Source: Neobacillus sp. YX16 (GTDB lineage Bacteria > Bacillota > Bacilli > Bacillales > Cytobacillaceae). From it: a stretch of DNA of 64,000 bases. Below are positions 6,716-15,461 of this stretch, in pieces; the stretch's first letter is position 1, and the number at the start of each line of letters is the position of its first letter. The stretch spans positions 882,001 to 946,000 of the forward strand of contig NZ_CP126115.1 in the NCBI RefSeq assembly GCF_030123505.1. Direction: 5' to 3'. A program made the position numbers and the translations under genes. The notes under the pieces are model-generated. The model saw only the letters and a program-made list of their open reading frames with translations. It did no database searches and was not told where the DNA came from.

Positions 6716-8545
6716 ATGCAGCAGCGATGGGGAAAAGCAAAAAAAATTATTGCACGATATATTCTGTTAAAGAATCAATCACTCATGATGAAGCTTTGCA
6801 TTTTTTCCAGCTTTCTCGTAATCATTCCTTTGCTTTCAGTGGGAATTATATCCTATAACCGCTCTTCCGTAGAATTGGAAAATGAGCTCCGCCAACATAG
6901 TGGACAGGTTATTGATCAAGTAGAATCACATATTGAATATTATTTACAAGATTTTGAGATTACAAGCTTAAAAATTATCAACTCCCCTGAATTATCCAGC
7001 CTTTTTAAAAAAGAAAAAAGTAATCATGTGGTGGAATCAGCCAGGAACACACTAAGAAATGCGGCGTATTCTCGAGCTGATATTTCCAATATAACTGTGT
7101 TGGTGGATGATGATATTGTCATTGATACTTTGGGGCTGCGGAATTACTATCCTTCAACCAATATAAAAGAAGAATATTGGTATTCATCCGTACCATTAAA
7201 CGGAATGACAATGCTAGTAACGAGAACGCTTAAACTTAAAAATAAAGAGCAGCCGGTTATATCACTTGTCAGGAGATTATACAATCCTGATACGCTTATG
7301 CCTGTAGGAATGCTCATTATAGATATAAACTTCAGAAGGATTGAGGAAATCTCAAATAAAGTAACAGTTAGCAGGAATGGTTATTTTTTCATCTTAGATG
7401 CAAAAGGGCATTATGTTTATCATCCTGATTATTCAAAGCTTGGAAAAAAGGTTGAATTTAGTCAGCTTTCACAACTTCAAAATAACGAAAGCAGTACACA
7501 AATATTAAAGAACGACCGAAAGGATTTTGTAACCTATACCTATTCCCCAAATATAGGCTGGAGTTTCTTTACGGCTGTGCCCTATAAAGATTTAACAGGG
7601 GGAATTATTCAAATCGGAAGAACGATTGTTTTGACGATTATCATCTCATTAATGATTGCCTACACAGTGGGATTCGGATTTGCAACAAGCTTGATCCGCC
7701 CGATACGACGCCTGCAGAAGTTTATGAAGGAAGTTGAAATTGGAAACCTTAGCGGTCGAGTTCCAGTAGAATCAAATGATGAAATTGGTCAGTTATCGGC
7801 TGGATTTAACAATACAGTTGAAAAACTATCCAATTTACTTGAAGAAGTATATATCTCTAAACTAAAAGAAACTGAAATGTCACTCAAACAGAAAGAAATT
7901 GAAATAAAGATGCTGCAGTCTCAGATGAACCCACACTTTTTATACAACTCACTTGAGACGATTAGAGGGATGGCATTAGAAGAGGGTCAGGAACATATTG
8001 CAACCATGTCCTTTTCTCTAGCAATGCTTCTCCGATACAATCTAAAAAATGATTCGTCCACTGTAAGTCTAGGAGAAGAAATTAAGTTTTGTCATACGTA
8101 TCTTCAGATTCAGAAATTCCGTTTTGAAGATCGATTCGAGTATGAGATTGATATTCCTCCATGGGCAATAGAACAGCAGGTAGTCAAGTTTTCACTTCAG
8201 CCGATAGTTGAAAATTGCTTCGTTCATGCCTATGGGCAAAGCTTTCAAAAATTCAAAATTACCATATCAGTAGTTTCCCATTCTGAATCTACTTTTACGA
8301 TTCGAATAGAAGATACAGGTGCTGGTATTCCGAATTACAAGTTAGACGAACTTACAAGGAAGCTTGAGCAGAAGACGACAAACTCAGATGGGAAACATAT
8401 TGGATTACTAAATGTCCACCAAAGAATTCATTATGTGTTTGGTGCGGAGTATGGACTTGCAATCAGAAGTCAATTGGAATCCGGCACAGTGGTCGAGATG
8501 CAGCTGCCTATGAAGGAAATGACAGAGGGAAGGGATATTGGATGA
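6716..8545 (+). CDS. YesM-type sensor histidine kinase (TRAP/GH3 locus)
   Basis: This 609-residue membrane sensor has a transmembrane helix near residues 25-45, an extracellular Cache-like sensing region to about residue 295, a second transmembrane helix near 300-325, a HAMP segment (IRPIRRLQKFMKEVE), and a kinase core. His407 in NPHFLYN is the predicted phosphorylation site of the HisKA-like His_kinase family, followed by an HATPase with QPIVENCF and DTGAGI. The ATG at 6716 has GAGGAGGTGG upstream. It overlaps the regulator gene by four bases. Location between a TRAP operon and a GH3 gene that share an upstream module suggests it senses the imported sugar or a precursor. Confidence 0.93.
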   Translation: MQQRWGKAKKIIARYILLKNQSLMMKLCIFSSFLVIIPLLSVGIISYNRSSVELENELRQHSGQVIDQVESHIEYYLQDFEITSLKIINSPELSSLFKKEKSNHVVESARNTLRNAAYSRADISNITVLVDDDIVIDTLGLRNYYPSTNIKEEYWYSSVPLNGMTMLVTRTLKLKNKEQPVISLVRRLYNPDTLMPVGMLIIDINFRRIEEISNKVTVSRNGYFFILDAKGHYVYHPDYSKLGKKVEFSQLSQLQNNESSTQILKNDRKDFVTYTYSPNIGWSFFTAVPYKDLTGGIIQIGRTIVLTIIISLMIAYTVGFGFATSLIRPIRRLQKFMKEVEIGNLSGRVPVESNDEIGQLSAGFNNTVEKLSNLLEEVYISKLKETEMSLKQKEIEIKMLQSQMNPHFLYNSLETIRGMALEEGQEHIATMSFSLAMLLRYNLKNDSSTVSLGEEIKFCHTYLQIQKFRFEDRFEYEIDIPPWAIEQQVVKFSLQPIVENCFVHAYGQSFQKFKITISVVSHSESTFTIRIEDTGAGIPNYKLDELTRKLEQKTTNSDGKHIGLLNVHQRIHYVFGAEYGLAIRSQLESGTVVEMQLPMKEMTEGRDIG

Positions 8546-9312
8546 AAAAAGTCTTGTTAGTTGACGATGAGAGGTGGGTACGAACCGCTCTTAAATGGAC
8601 GATAAATAAATTGAATCTTCCCTTGCACGTTGTACATGAAGCCCAAAATGGATTAGAAGCATTAGATTGGATAAAGATGAATGATGTGGACCTGATATTA
8701 ACAGATATCCGAATGCCGATTATGGACGGTCTAGCTTTGGTTAAGGAACTTAGTGGTCTAGAAGGGGAATATGATGTTATTGTTATCTCTGTCCATGATG
8801 AGTTTCAGTTTGTCCAGCAGGCAATACGGAACGGTGTAAGTGATTACCTCCTAAAACCGGTTGAGGAGAACGAAATAAAGGTTTGTCTAGAGAAATGGTT
8901 AAATGGAAAAAGTAACGATGTTAATACGAGTAATCACCCACTTCCTGACAATGATCATGTTCCTTTATCAACGATTGAACGAGTACTGGATTATATAAAG
9001 AAAACGCCTCTTGATCAAATAACATTAAAAGAAGCAGCAGAGAGTATTCACATAAATCCCAGTTACCTCAGTCAATTGTTCAAACAACAGCTTAACAAAA
9101 AGTTTGTTGATTATATCACGGAACTACGAATTGAAGAAAGTAAGCGGTTATTGCAAAATACAACCTTAAGAATGTCTGAGATTGCCGAAAGAGTGGGATA
9201 TTCTGATTTAGCTTACTTTAGTAATAATTTTAAGAGAATAGTGGGAAGTTCTCCATCAGAGTATCGGAATATCAAAAGCAAAACTGCAGATGGTAAATTA
9301 ATTAAAAGATAA
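8542..9312 (+). CDS. YesN-type response regulator, REC plus AraC DNA-binding domain
   Basis: At 256 residues, the protein has an N-terminal receiver domain (VDDERW; predicted phospho-acceptor Asp55 in LTDIRMP; conserved Lys in YLLKPV) joined by a short linker to an AraC-type double helix-turn-helix (ITLKEAAESIHINPSYLSQLF and MSEIAERVGYSDLAYFSNNFKR). It is translationally coupled to the kinase (ATGA overlap). AraC-type regulators often bind direct repeats about 21 bp apart, which is the spacing of the repeats upstream of both dctQ and the GH3 gene. It is therefore the likely activator of both. Confidence 0.94.
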   Translation: MKKVLLVDDERWVRTALKWTINKLNLPLHVVHEAQNGLEALDWIKMNDVDLILTDIRMPIMDGLALVKELSGLEGEYDVIVISVHDEFQFVQQAIRNGVSDYLLKPVEENEIKVCLEKWLNGKSNDVNTSNHPLPDNDHVPLSTIERVLDYIKKTPLDQITLKEAAESIHINPSYLSQLFKQQLNKKFVDYITELRIEESKRLLQNTTLRMSEIAERVGYSDLAYFSNNFKRIVGSSPSEYRNIKSKTADGKLIKR

Positions 9313-9315
9313 GGT

Positions 9316-9349
9316 GAATCAGAAACTTGTATTTCTGATTCTTTTTTTT
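9316..9349 (+). terminator. Rho-independent terminator after the response regulator
   Basis: A 10-bp perfect stem, GAATCAGAAA with TTTCTGATTC, and a 6-base loop are followed by eight T. It ends the kinase/regulator operon. Confidence 0.9.
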
Positions 9350-9377
9350 GTAAGAGGGAATAAAGTCATAGGTACTA

Positions 9378-9435
9378 TTAACCAAAAATTCGAAATATAA
9401 AAAAAATACAAATATACCTAAAAAAACTCACTATT
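9378..9435 (+). promoter_or_regulatory. Putative response-regulator module of the GH3 gene
   Basis: This stretch aligns gap-free with 3613-3670 in front of the TRAP operon. The three A-rich half-sites keep the same offsets (15 and 21 bp), and the half-site starting at 9418 reads CTAAAAAAAC in both places. It is the likely target of the regulator at 8542-9312. Confidence 0.55.
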
Positions 9436-9487
9436 TGGTAGCCTATTTTGAATTATATCATTAAACATAGAAACGCTATCCTAGTTT

Positions 9488-9501
9488 TGTAAACGCATTC
9501 A
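9488..9501 (+). promoter_or_regulatory. cre box (CcpA site)
   Basis: TGTAAACGCATTCA matches TGWAANCGNTNWCA at 13 of 14 positions (A for T at position 10). It lies 22 bp upstream of the GH3 start codon. Confidence 0.65.
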
Positions 9502-9523
9502 ATTTAAAAAAGGGGGAAGAAAA

Positions 9524-11812
9524 ATGGCTTCAATATCAAAACAGATTAGAAAATCTTCAAAACTTAGAAAAAAACTACTGGCAACCGCACTTACTCTATC
9601 ATTAGTTGCGCCAGTCATTGGACCACAGGTAGGTTTTGCAGATGACCATGACCAAGGGTATACAGGTGAAGAAGGAGAAGCTTCGCCATATACTGGCAGG
9701 GGTGCAATAACAACTTATAAAATTGCAAAAGCTGAAGGCCAGCCAGAAATTGAAGTAGCAACTCAAGATAGAATTCTTGAAATTGACGGCAAGTATTTTA
9801 GGGATGCAGATGGTGATAAAAGATTAGATGGTTACGAAGACTGGAGAAAGCCAGTTTCGGAGCGTGTAGCGGATTTGATTAGTAAAATGAGTCTTGAGCA
9901 AAAAGCTGGATTGATGTACATAAATACTCACACTCCAGAGGCAGATCCAGCAGATGGGATATTTGTAACCCCTAGTAACAGTAAAATTGTAACTGAAAAA
10001 AAATTGCGCCACGTTATTTACCGTCTATCTCAAAACTTAGGCGATGTTGCCAATTATAATAACCAAATGCAACAATTAGCAGAGGGTCTAGAGTTAGGTA
10101 TTCCAGTTGTGATTACATCAAATCCAAGAAACTCTGCCTCAACAGATTATACAAATATTACGAATGTTCAGGATCAACATACTTTCTGGCCAGGAACATT
10201 AGGTTTAGCAGCGGCCGGGGATGTAGAAGCCGTTGGTGAATTTGCCGATATTGCCCGTCAGGAATGGAGAGCTGCTGGTATTCGTAAGGTTTATGGATAT
10301 ATGGCTGACGTTGCAACAGATCCACTTTGGGCAAGAATTGAGGAGACATTCGGCGAAGATCCAAAAGTAGTTGGCGACATGAATTATGAGATCATTAGAG
10401 GGTTCCAAACTGAAACTCTTGGCAAAGACAGTGTAGCCATCACAGTTAAACACTTCCCTGGCGGTGGAGCACGTGATGATGGACAAGATCCTCACTTTGC
10501 AAACGGCAGCTTTAACATTTACCCTACTGAAGGAAGTTTGGAGAAGTATCATATTCCTCCATTCCAGAGAGCGATTGAAGCTGGTGTAGCATCGGTAATG
10601 CCTTATTACGCATATCCAAGTAATGATAGTGCTGATCAAGGTTTAGAACCGTATAGTGAAACTCAGCAATTTGAAGAAGTTGGTATGACTCTAAATAAAG
10701 GGATCATAGATTACTTGCGTGAAGGTCTTGGTTTCAAAGGATATATTAACTCTGACTCAGGTGCAGTTGCGGGCAGTGCATGGGGTTATCTAGTTGATGA
10801 AGATGGAAATCCAATTCCTAATGCACAAAAAGTAGCCAAAGCATTAAATGCAGGAACCAATATTATTTCAGGTGGTGCAACACCAGAGTTGGTAATTGAG
10901 GCGGTTAACGATGGTTTAGTAGATGTAGCAAAAGTTAACGAATCCATTACTTATACCCTATCAGAAATGATGACATTAGGTCTATTTGAAGACCCATATG
11001 TAAATCCTACAGAAGCTATTGCTGCTGCAAACAATGAAGAAAACAGAGCATTAGCTTATGAAGCACATCAAAAGTCAGTCGTTCTAATGCGTAATGATAA
11101 AATTGATGGTGGTAAAAAACTATTACCATTAACTAATGGAAAGTTAAAAGATGTTAAACTATATGTTGAGGGATTTGTTGGAGTTGCAGCACCAAGAAGC
11201 TTAAAAGGTGAGGAAGCTGCAAAATATATAGCAGAAAATTCTGCCTTACAATCTGTAGGATTTACTGCAGACTTAAAGAATACACTGACAGAAAAATTTC
11301 CTAACATCGAATTAGTTGATAGCGTTGAGGAAGCAACACATGCTTATGTATATGTGAAACCAACCCAATCGAACTGGGATAATAATCCACGTATTGATAT
11401 TAATGAAACAACTGGAATATCTGATGTAGAGCGAATTGTTGAAATCCAAAAAACAGTTCCAACCATCACTGCTCTAAACTTTACGAACCAATGGCTTATT
11501 AATGAACTTGAGCCAAATGCTGCTGCATTAATCGGTACTTTCGGTACAGTTCAAGAGGCAGTATTTGATGTAATCACTGGAACATTCAAACCTGCAGGAA
11601 AACTTCCATTCGCGATTCCAGCTAATGCAGAAGCGGTAGAAAAGGAAGTCGGAGATGTTCCAAGCTTTGCGCCTGAAGAATATGCAGATTTCGAATATGT
11701 GAATAAAAATGGTGACAAATACGAATACGGATTTGGTCTTTCTTACAGCGATGGCAACAACGGAAAAGCTGTAGGTAAACCTGACCATGCTGGTGAAAAA
11801 GGAAAAAAATAG
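9524..11812 (+). CDS. Exported glycoside hydrolase family 3 enzyme
   Basis: This 762-residue protein has a signal peptide (basic n-region, hydrophobic ATALTLSLVAPVIGP, cleavage near GFADD). The GH3 barrel is recognised from the IEETFGEDP segment, the KHFPGGG motif (Lys309-His310) and the predicted nucleophile Asp411 in INSDSGA. The second alpha/beta domain spans about residues 500-720. The family contains beta-glucosidases, beta-xylosidases and related exo-enzymes; which one cannot be assigned. The C-terminus is charged (HAGEKGKK) with no anchor visible. It starts at ATG behind AAGGGGGAAG. It is a single-gene unit between two terminators and probably co-regulated with the TRAP operon, so it may release the TRAP substrate outside the cell. 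Confidence 0.92.
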   Translation: MASISKQIRKSSKLRKKLLATALTLSLVAPVIGPQVGFADDHDQGYTGEEGEASPYTGRGAITTYKIAKAEGQPEIEVATQDRILEIDGKYFRDADGDKRLDGYEDWRKPVSERVADLISKMSLEQKAGLMYINTHTPEADPADGIFVTPSNSKIVTEKKLRHVIYRLSQNLGDVANYNNQMQQLAEGLELGIPVVITSNPRNSASTDYTNITNVQDQHTFWPGTLGLAAAGDVEAVGEFADIARQEWRAAGIRKVYGYMADVATDPLWARIEETFGEDPKVVGDMNYEIIRGFQTETLGKDSVAITVKHFPGGGARDDGQDPHFANGSFNIYPTEGSLEKYHIPPFQRAIEAGVASVMPYYAYPSNDSADQGLEPYSETQQFEEVGMTLNKGIIDYLREGLGFKGYINSDSGAVAGSAWGYLVDEDGNPIPNAQKVAKALNAGTNIISGGATPELVIEAVNDGLVDVAKVNESITYTLSEMMTLGLFEDPYVNPTEAIAAANNEENRALAYEAHQKSVVLMRNDKIDGGKKLLPLTNGKLKDVKLYVEGFVGVAAPRSLKGEEAAKYIAENSALQSVGFTADLKNTLTEKFPNIELVDSVEEATHAYVYVKPTQSNWDNNPRIDINETTGISDVERIVEIQKTVPTITALNFTNQWLINELEPNAAALIGTFGTVQEAVFDVITGTFKPAGKLPFAIPANAEAVEKEVGDVPSFAPEEYADFEYVNKNGDKYEYGFGLSYSDGNNGKAVGKPDHAGEKGKK

Positions 11813-11864
11813 TTCGAAAGATTATCTCAGGTTCACTAGCTTTATTATCTCTATAGATTGAAAC

Positions 11865-11904
11865 AAAAGAGATGCTGCTTCATTCCTGAAGCAGCATCTC
11901 TTTT
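11865..11904. terminator. Bidirectional terminator between the GH3 gene and queT
   Basis: A perfect 16-bp inverted repeat (AAAAGAGATGCTGCTT and its complement) with an 8-base loop ends in T runs on both strands. It serves the convergent GH3 gene (+) and queT (-). Confidence 0.92.
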
Positions 11905-11906
11905 AT

Positions 11907-12392
11907 CTATACTCTTTTTTCGAAATTTACTCGTTTGTTAATGAAATATATAATCGGCATACCTACTGCCATTACGACAAATTCACCTGCTGCTACAGTC
12001 AGCCAAGTAAATAAGAATGGCAATTCAAATGCCAAGTTTAATTCAAAGGCAATGATGAACATAGTAACAGTGAAAACAACTGTATTAACCATCATTCTGG
12101 TCCATATCCCTTTAATATAACGTGCTGATACAATCGTTATTGTCAAAGCAATCACTGATTGTCCGACACCGAAAATGAGGTCATAGGCAACCATTGGTGA
12201 AAAGAAAAGATTTGCGAAAAATACACCCAAGATGATTCCGAAGATGTATTTTTTATTGAAAACAACTAGATGGTTAAACATTTCCGATACACGAAATTGA
12301 ACATTTGTGAAACCAAAGGGTGCAATTAAACCGGAAACAGCAATGTATAAAGCGGCCAATATCGCATTAACGACAAGTGTTTTTATTTTCAT
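11907..12392 (-). CDS. queT: QueT family queuosine-precursor transporter
   Basis: This 161-residue, five- to six-helix membrane protein belongs to the QueT family, the S-component-like importers of queuosine precursors such as preQ1. Characteristic stretches are NAILAALYIAVSGLIAPFGF, the VQFRVSEMFNHLVVFNKKYI loop and the ANLFFSPMVAYDLIFGVGQS segment. The identification is strongly supported by a preQ1-I riboswitch directly in front of the start codon. As an ECF S-component it would need an energising module; an EcfA1/A2/T set is encoded 1.3 kb away, although that set has its own S-component. Confidence 0.93.
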   Translation of the reverse strand: MKIKTLVVNAILAALYIAVSGLIAPFGFTNVQFRVSEMFNHLVVFNKKYIFGIILGVFFANLFFSPMVAYDLIFGVGQSVIALTITIVSARYIKGIWTRMMVNTVVFTVTMFIIAFELNLAFELPFLFTWLTVAAGEFVVMAVGMPIIYFINKRVNFEKRV

Positions 12393-12401
12393 ATTCAGTT
12401 C

Positions 12402-12441
12402 TCTCCTTAGTTTTTTTACGTGGGAGGTTCTCGAACCACGT
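12402..12441 (-). promoter_or_regulatory. preQ1-I riboswitch controlling queT
   Basis: On the minus strand the leader contains the P1 hairpin ACGTGG...CCACGT, the C-rich loop (CCTCC), and the A-rich tail AAAAAAACTAAGGAG that folds back on the loop in class I preQ1 aptamers. The tail contains the Shine-Dalgarno site of queT, which points to translational control. Confidence 0.88.
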
Positions 12442-12457
12442 TTGTTGACAAAATAAT

Positions 12458-12486
12458 ATATTAATATATATGAATCTACTAGTCAA
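12458..12486 (-). promoter_or_regulatory. Sigma-A promoter of queT
   Basis: TTGACT (12486-12481) and TAATAT (12463-12458) are separated by 17 bp on the minus strand. The predicted start lies near 12451, about ten bases before the riboswitch hairpin. Confidence 0.7.
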
Positions 12487-12609
12487 TACAAAGATAGAAA
12501 TACCCCTGTGATTAATAAATTATCTTTAGTAAAGTATATTTTATGTTCCATTTATGGATAATTATTCTCCTTTTGTACATTCTAATAGTAAAAAAAGGAA
12601 AGTTACTAT

Positions 12610-13103
12610 ATGAATAATAAAAGGAAGTACGTGTTAGTTATTATGTTGTTGCCCTGGTTGACGGTACCGTTCATCGGGAAAAAAGCAATGAAACGCTTTT
12701 CCCTTACTTCGATATTTATTGGTCTTTTATTTGGATTACAGGCTGTTTACGCAAATAAAAGAGGCTGGTGGAGGGTTTATACGCAATTATTCCCAAATGT
12801 CATGGGTGAAGTTCCTTTCATTATTGGGCCAGTTTTTGTCGGAGCGATTTGGGTATTGAAATTTACATTTGGTAAATTTCTTCGTTATACCTTGATTAAT
12901 TTGGTGTGGATACTTTTCATATCTACGTATTTGTTAAATGGTTACAAAGGATGGGGATTGCATCGCTCATACGTTTGAAGGATTACCAAGCATTGGTTTT
13001 ATTTTCAGTGAATTCTGCCATTATGTACGGAATTCAGTGGCTAATCGATCAAAAGGTTAATCCGAAAAAGCCTTCATCGTTAATCAAAAGAGTTTTTTCC
13101 TAA
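12610..13103 (+). pseudogene. Small membrane protein gene with a frameshift
   Basis: The first frame starts at ATG 12610 behind AAAAAGGAAAG and gives a hydrophobic protein with three or four membrane segments (KYVLVIMLLPWLTVPFIGKK, LTSIFIGLLFGLQAVY and others). It then loses sense at about residue 116. The natural continuation (IASLIRLKDYQALVLFSVNS, ending IKRVFS at 13103) is in the other frame. Adding one G to the GGGG run at 12953-12956 joins the two as GYKGWGIASLIRL. I do not recognise the family. It may be a real pseudogene or an assembly indel in the homopolymer. Confidence 0.65.
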
Positions 13104-13160
13104 ATAAATTGAGAAATGCCAGACTCTGTAAATGTGTTCTGGCCTAGATTTATTAATTTG

Positions 13161-13580
13161 GCTGTGTTAAATCAGGCTGTTGATTTGTGCTCCACTAAGG
13201 AAAGCTTCTTTGAATAATCACCGCAGTGACAGGCCGTCTCTGCCTGTCACGAGGCGCTTCGCTTTCCGCAGGCGGTTCGGGAAGCCTGTCTAGCTGCAGC
13301 GCCTAGCCCCTCGAGTCGCTTCGGTCCCAACGTTGAAGTCAAAGAACAACTTCATCGTCAGGCCCTCCAGCGCTTGTCGGGGCTGTACAAGGCGCTTCCG
13401 CTTTTCCTACTCCTCGGCGCTAAGAGATGAGTGGGGTCTCCCCTGTCCCGTCCACCTGCAGGACATTGATTTACTTCCTCGAATCTGCCCACGCACGAAG
13501 AAAATGCGATAGCATTTTCGAGGAGTCTCGCGCCTTCCACAAATCAACAGTTCTAAAATCAGACTTACCTCTAACACAGC
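13161..13580. repeat. 420-bp GC-rich MITE-like interspersed repeat
   Basis: The element is bounded by inverted repeats GCTGTGTTA (13161-13169) / TAACACAGC (13572-13580), with inner arms CTGTTGATTTGTG (13177-13189) / CACAAATCAACAG (13538-13550). The interior is far more GC-rich than its surroundings and is full of short hairpins, for example TGACAGGC/GCCTGTCA. Phrases such as GCGCCTAGCCCCTCGAGTCG and GGCGCTTCCGCTTTTC are, as far as I recall, widespread in Bacillus intergenic regions. No transposase is encoded; open frames inside are not credible genes. Confidence 0.75.
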
Positions 13581-13716
13581 AATTATTTATATAGATTAAT
13601 CAATGCTTTAGGATATCCCCATCTAAAACTTCATGCTATTATATTTCTTGTGAGTCAATTACTATGGTTGAATAATATTCAGAATATTAATAAAATAGAG
13701 TAAGAGGGGGGTTTGG

Positions 13717-14577
13717 ATGGAACCCATTATTGCTTTAGAAAATGTATCATTTTCATACAAAATCAATGAGAATAGTTCTGTTGATGTTCTAAAAGATGTC
13801 ACTTTTTCAATTTATCCTGGTGAGTATGTTGCAATAATTGGACACAATGGTTCGGGGAAATCAACATTGTCCAAGCAGTTTAATGGGCTATTAACGCCCA
13901 ACTCAGGGGATGTTTGGGTCCGTGGTAACAATACAAAGGACAGCAGCAAGAAGCTGGACATCCGTAAAGGAGTTGGGATGGTCTTTCAGCATCCTGATAA
14001 TCAAATCGTTGCTACCATTGTCGAAGAGGACGTGGCATTTGGCTTAGAGAATATCGGTGTACCGAGACAAGAGATGAAGCAAAGAATCGATGAGGCTTTA
14101 GAGGTCGTGAAGATGTTGGAATTTCGGAAAAGACCTCCACACCACCTATCCGGCGGACAAAAGCAAAGAGTTGCAATCGCTGGAGTGCTCGCCATGCAGC
14201 CAGACTGTATTGTATTCGATGAGTCTACGAGTATGCTTGATACCTTTGGCAGAAACGAAGTCCTTCAGGTTATGAGAAAAATGAATGAAATGGGCATGAC
14301 GATTATTACGGTTACCCATCGCATGTCAGAAGCGGCAGAAGCAGACCGTATTATCGTAGTGGAAGACGGGAAAATTGTGATGGATGGAATTCCACGTGAA
14401 ATTTTTAAACATAAAGAGATTTTAATGCAATTGCAATTAGATATTCCCGCTGTTAGTCAGATGGCTGAAATTATTCATAATAAAATTCCAACCTTTTCGA
14501 AAGAGTTAATCCATGAGGATGAACTGATTGATGAAGTAAAGAAAGTTTCAAAAGCAAGGAGCGGGGAGATGGTCTAA
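13717..14577 (+). CDS. ecfA1: ECF transporter ATPase EcfA1
   Basis: This 286-residue ABC ATPase has Walker A (GHNGSGKST), the Q-loop region (MVFQHPDNQIV), the signature LSGGQKQR, and Walker B (CIVFDES), the Ser after DE being usual for EcfA1. The energy-coupling-factor complex uses EcfA1, EcfA2 and EcfT to power small-molecule uptake by an S-component. The ATG at 13717 is preceded by AAGAGGGGGG. The stop overlaps the start of ecfA2. Most Bacilli carry a general ecfAAT set beside ribosomal protein genes; this looks like an additional, dedicated set because it is followed by its own S-component. Confidence 0.93.
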   Translation: MEPIIALENVSFSYKINENSSVDVLKDVTFSIYPGEYVAIIGHNGSGKSTLSKQFNGLLTPNSGDVWVRGNNTKDSSKKLDIRKGVGMVFQHPDNQIVATIVEEDVAFGLENIGVPRQEMKQRIDEALEVVKMLEFRKRPPHHLSGGQKQRVAIAGVLAMQPDCIVFDESTSMLDTFGRNEVLQVMRKMNEMGMTIITVTHRMSEAAEADRIIVVEDGKIVMDGIPREIFKHKEILMQLQLDIPAVSQMAEIIHNKIPTFSKELIHEDELIDEVKKVSKARSGEMV

Positions 14578-15461
14578 TGCCTGGGAAGCCGATCATTGAA
14601 ATAGAAGGCTTATTTCATACATACATGAAAGGAACCCCAATGGAGCATGCAGCTTTAAAGGGGACAAGCATGGTGGTCAATGAGGGCGAATGTATTGCCA
14701 TTATTGGTCATACCGGTTCAGGGAAGTCTACTCTTATCCAGCATTTTAATGGCCTGATTCGGCCGGATGCGGGGAAAGTCATCATCGATGGAGTAGATTT
14801 ATCGAAGAAAAGAATTGATATAAAAGCCTTGAGAAGAAAGGTTGGCCTCGTTTTTCAGAATCCGGAGGATCAAATTTTTGAAAAACTAATTGGCGATGAT
14901 ATTGCCTACGGTCCCTTTAAATTGGGGTTGCCCTTGAAGGAAGTGAGGGAACGAGTTAAATGGGCTATGGGCATGGTCGGCTTGGATTTTGAGGAAATGA
15001 AGGACCGGCAGACATTTGCCTTAAGCGGAGGACAGAAGCGTAAAGTTGCACTCGCCGGCATACTAGCGTTAAAGCCGAAGATACTCGTTCTTGATGAACC
15101 AACAGCAGGGCTTGACCCAAGGTCCCGAAATGAATTGTTGGATAAAATAAAATCCCTTAATAAATTGGAAAATTTAACGGTTATTTTCGTTTCGCACAAT
15201 ATGGAGGAAGTTGCCTATTTAGCGGACAGAATTTATGTTATGGCAAATGGTACGGATGTGCTAACTGGTTCTCCTGAAGATATATTTAGTGATAAGGAAA
15301 ATCTGCAGCGCTATGAAATTGGAACACCCGAAACGGTACAAGCTTTATACAGGCTGAAAGACCTTGGATACAATGTAAATACTTCTGCTTCTACGATTTC
15401 GGAAGCAGCGGGTGAAATCATAAAGGTTCTTGCCGAAGGGGAGGGGGAGAATCGTGGCTAG
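14577..15461 (+). CDS. ecfA2: ECF transporter ATPase EcfA2
   Basis: This 294-residue ABC ATPase has Walker A (GHTGSGKST), Q-loop (LVFQNPEDQIFE), signature LSGGQKRK and Walker B (ILVLDEP), followed by the D-loop TAGLDP and switch His in VSHNMEE. It forms the heterodimer with EcfA1. The start ATG overlaps the ecfA1 stop (TAATG), and its 3' end overlaps ecfT by eight bases, so the three are translationally coupled. Confidence 0.94.
   Translation: MPGKPIIEIEGLFHTYMKGTPMEHAALKGTSMVVNEGECIAIIGHTGSGKSTLIQHFNGLIRPDAGKVIIDGVDLSKKRIDIKALRRKVGLVFQNPEDQIFEKLIGDDIAYGPFKLGLPLKEVRERVKWAMGMVGLDFEEMKDRQTFALSGGQKRKVALAGILALKPKILVLDEPTAGLDPRSRNELLDKIKSLNKLENLTVIFVSHNMEEVAYLADRIYVMANGTDVLTGSPEDIFSDKENLQRYEIGTPETVQALYRLKDLGYNVNTSASTISEAAGEIIKVLAEGEGENRG

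Noticed and set aside
10205..10639. 144-residue minus-strand frame inside the GH3 gene
   Set aside because: It is entirely antisense to the well-supported GH3 coding sequence and lacks initiation signals.
13358..13540. 60-residue minus-strand frame in the GC-rich element
   Set aside because: It lies within the MITE-like repeat, has no ribosome-binding site and no protein-like composition.
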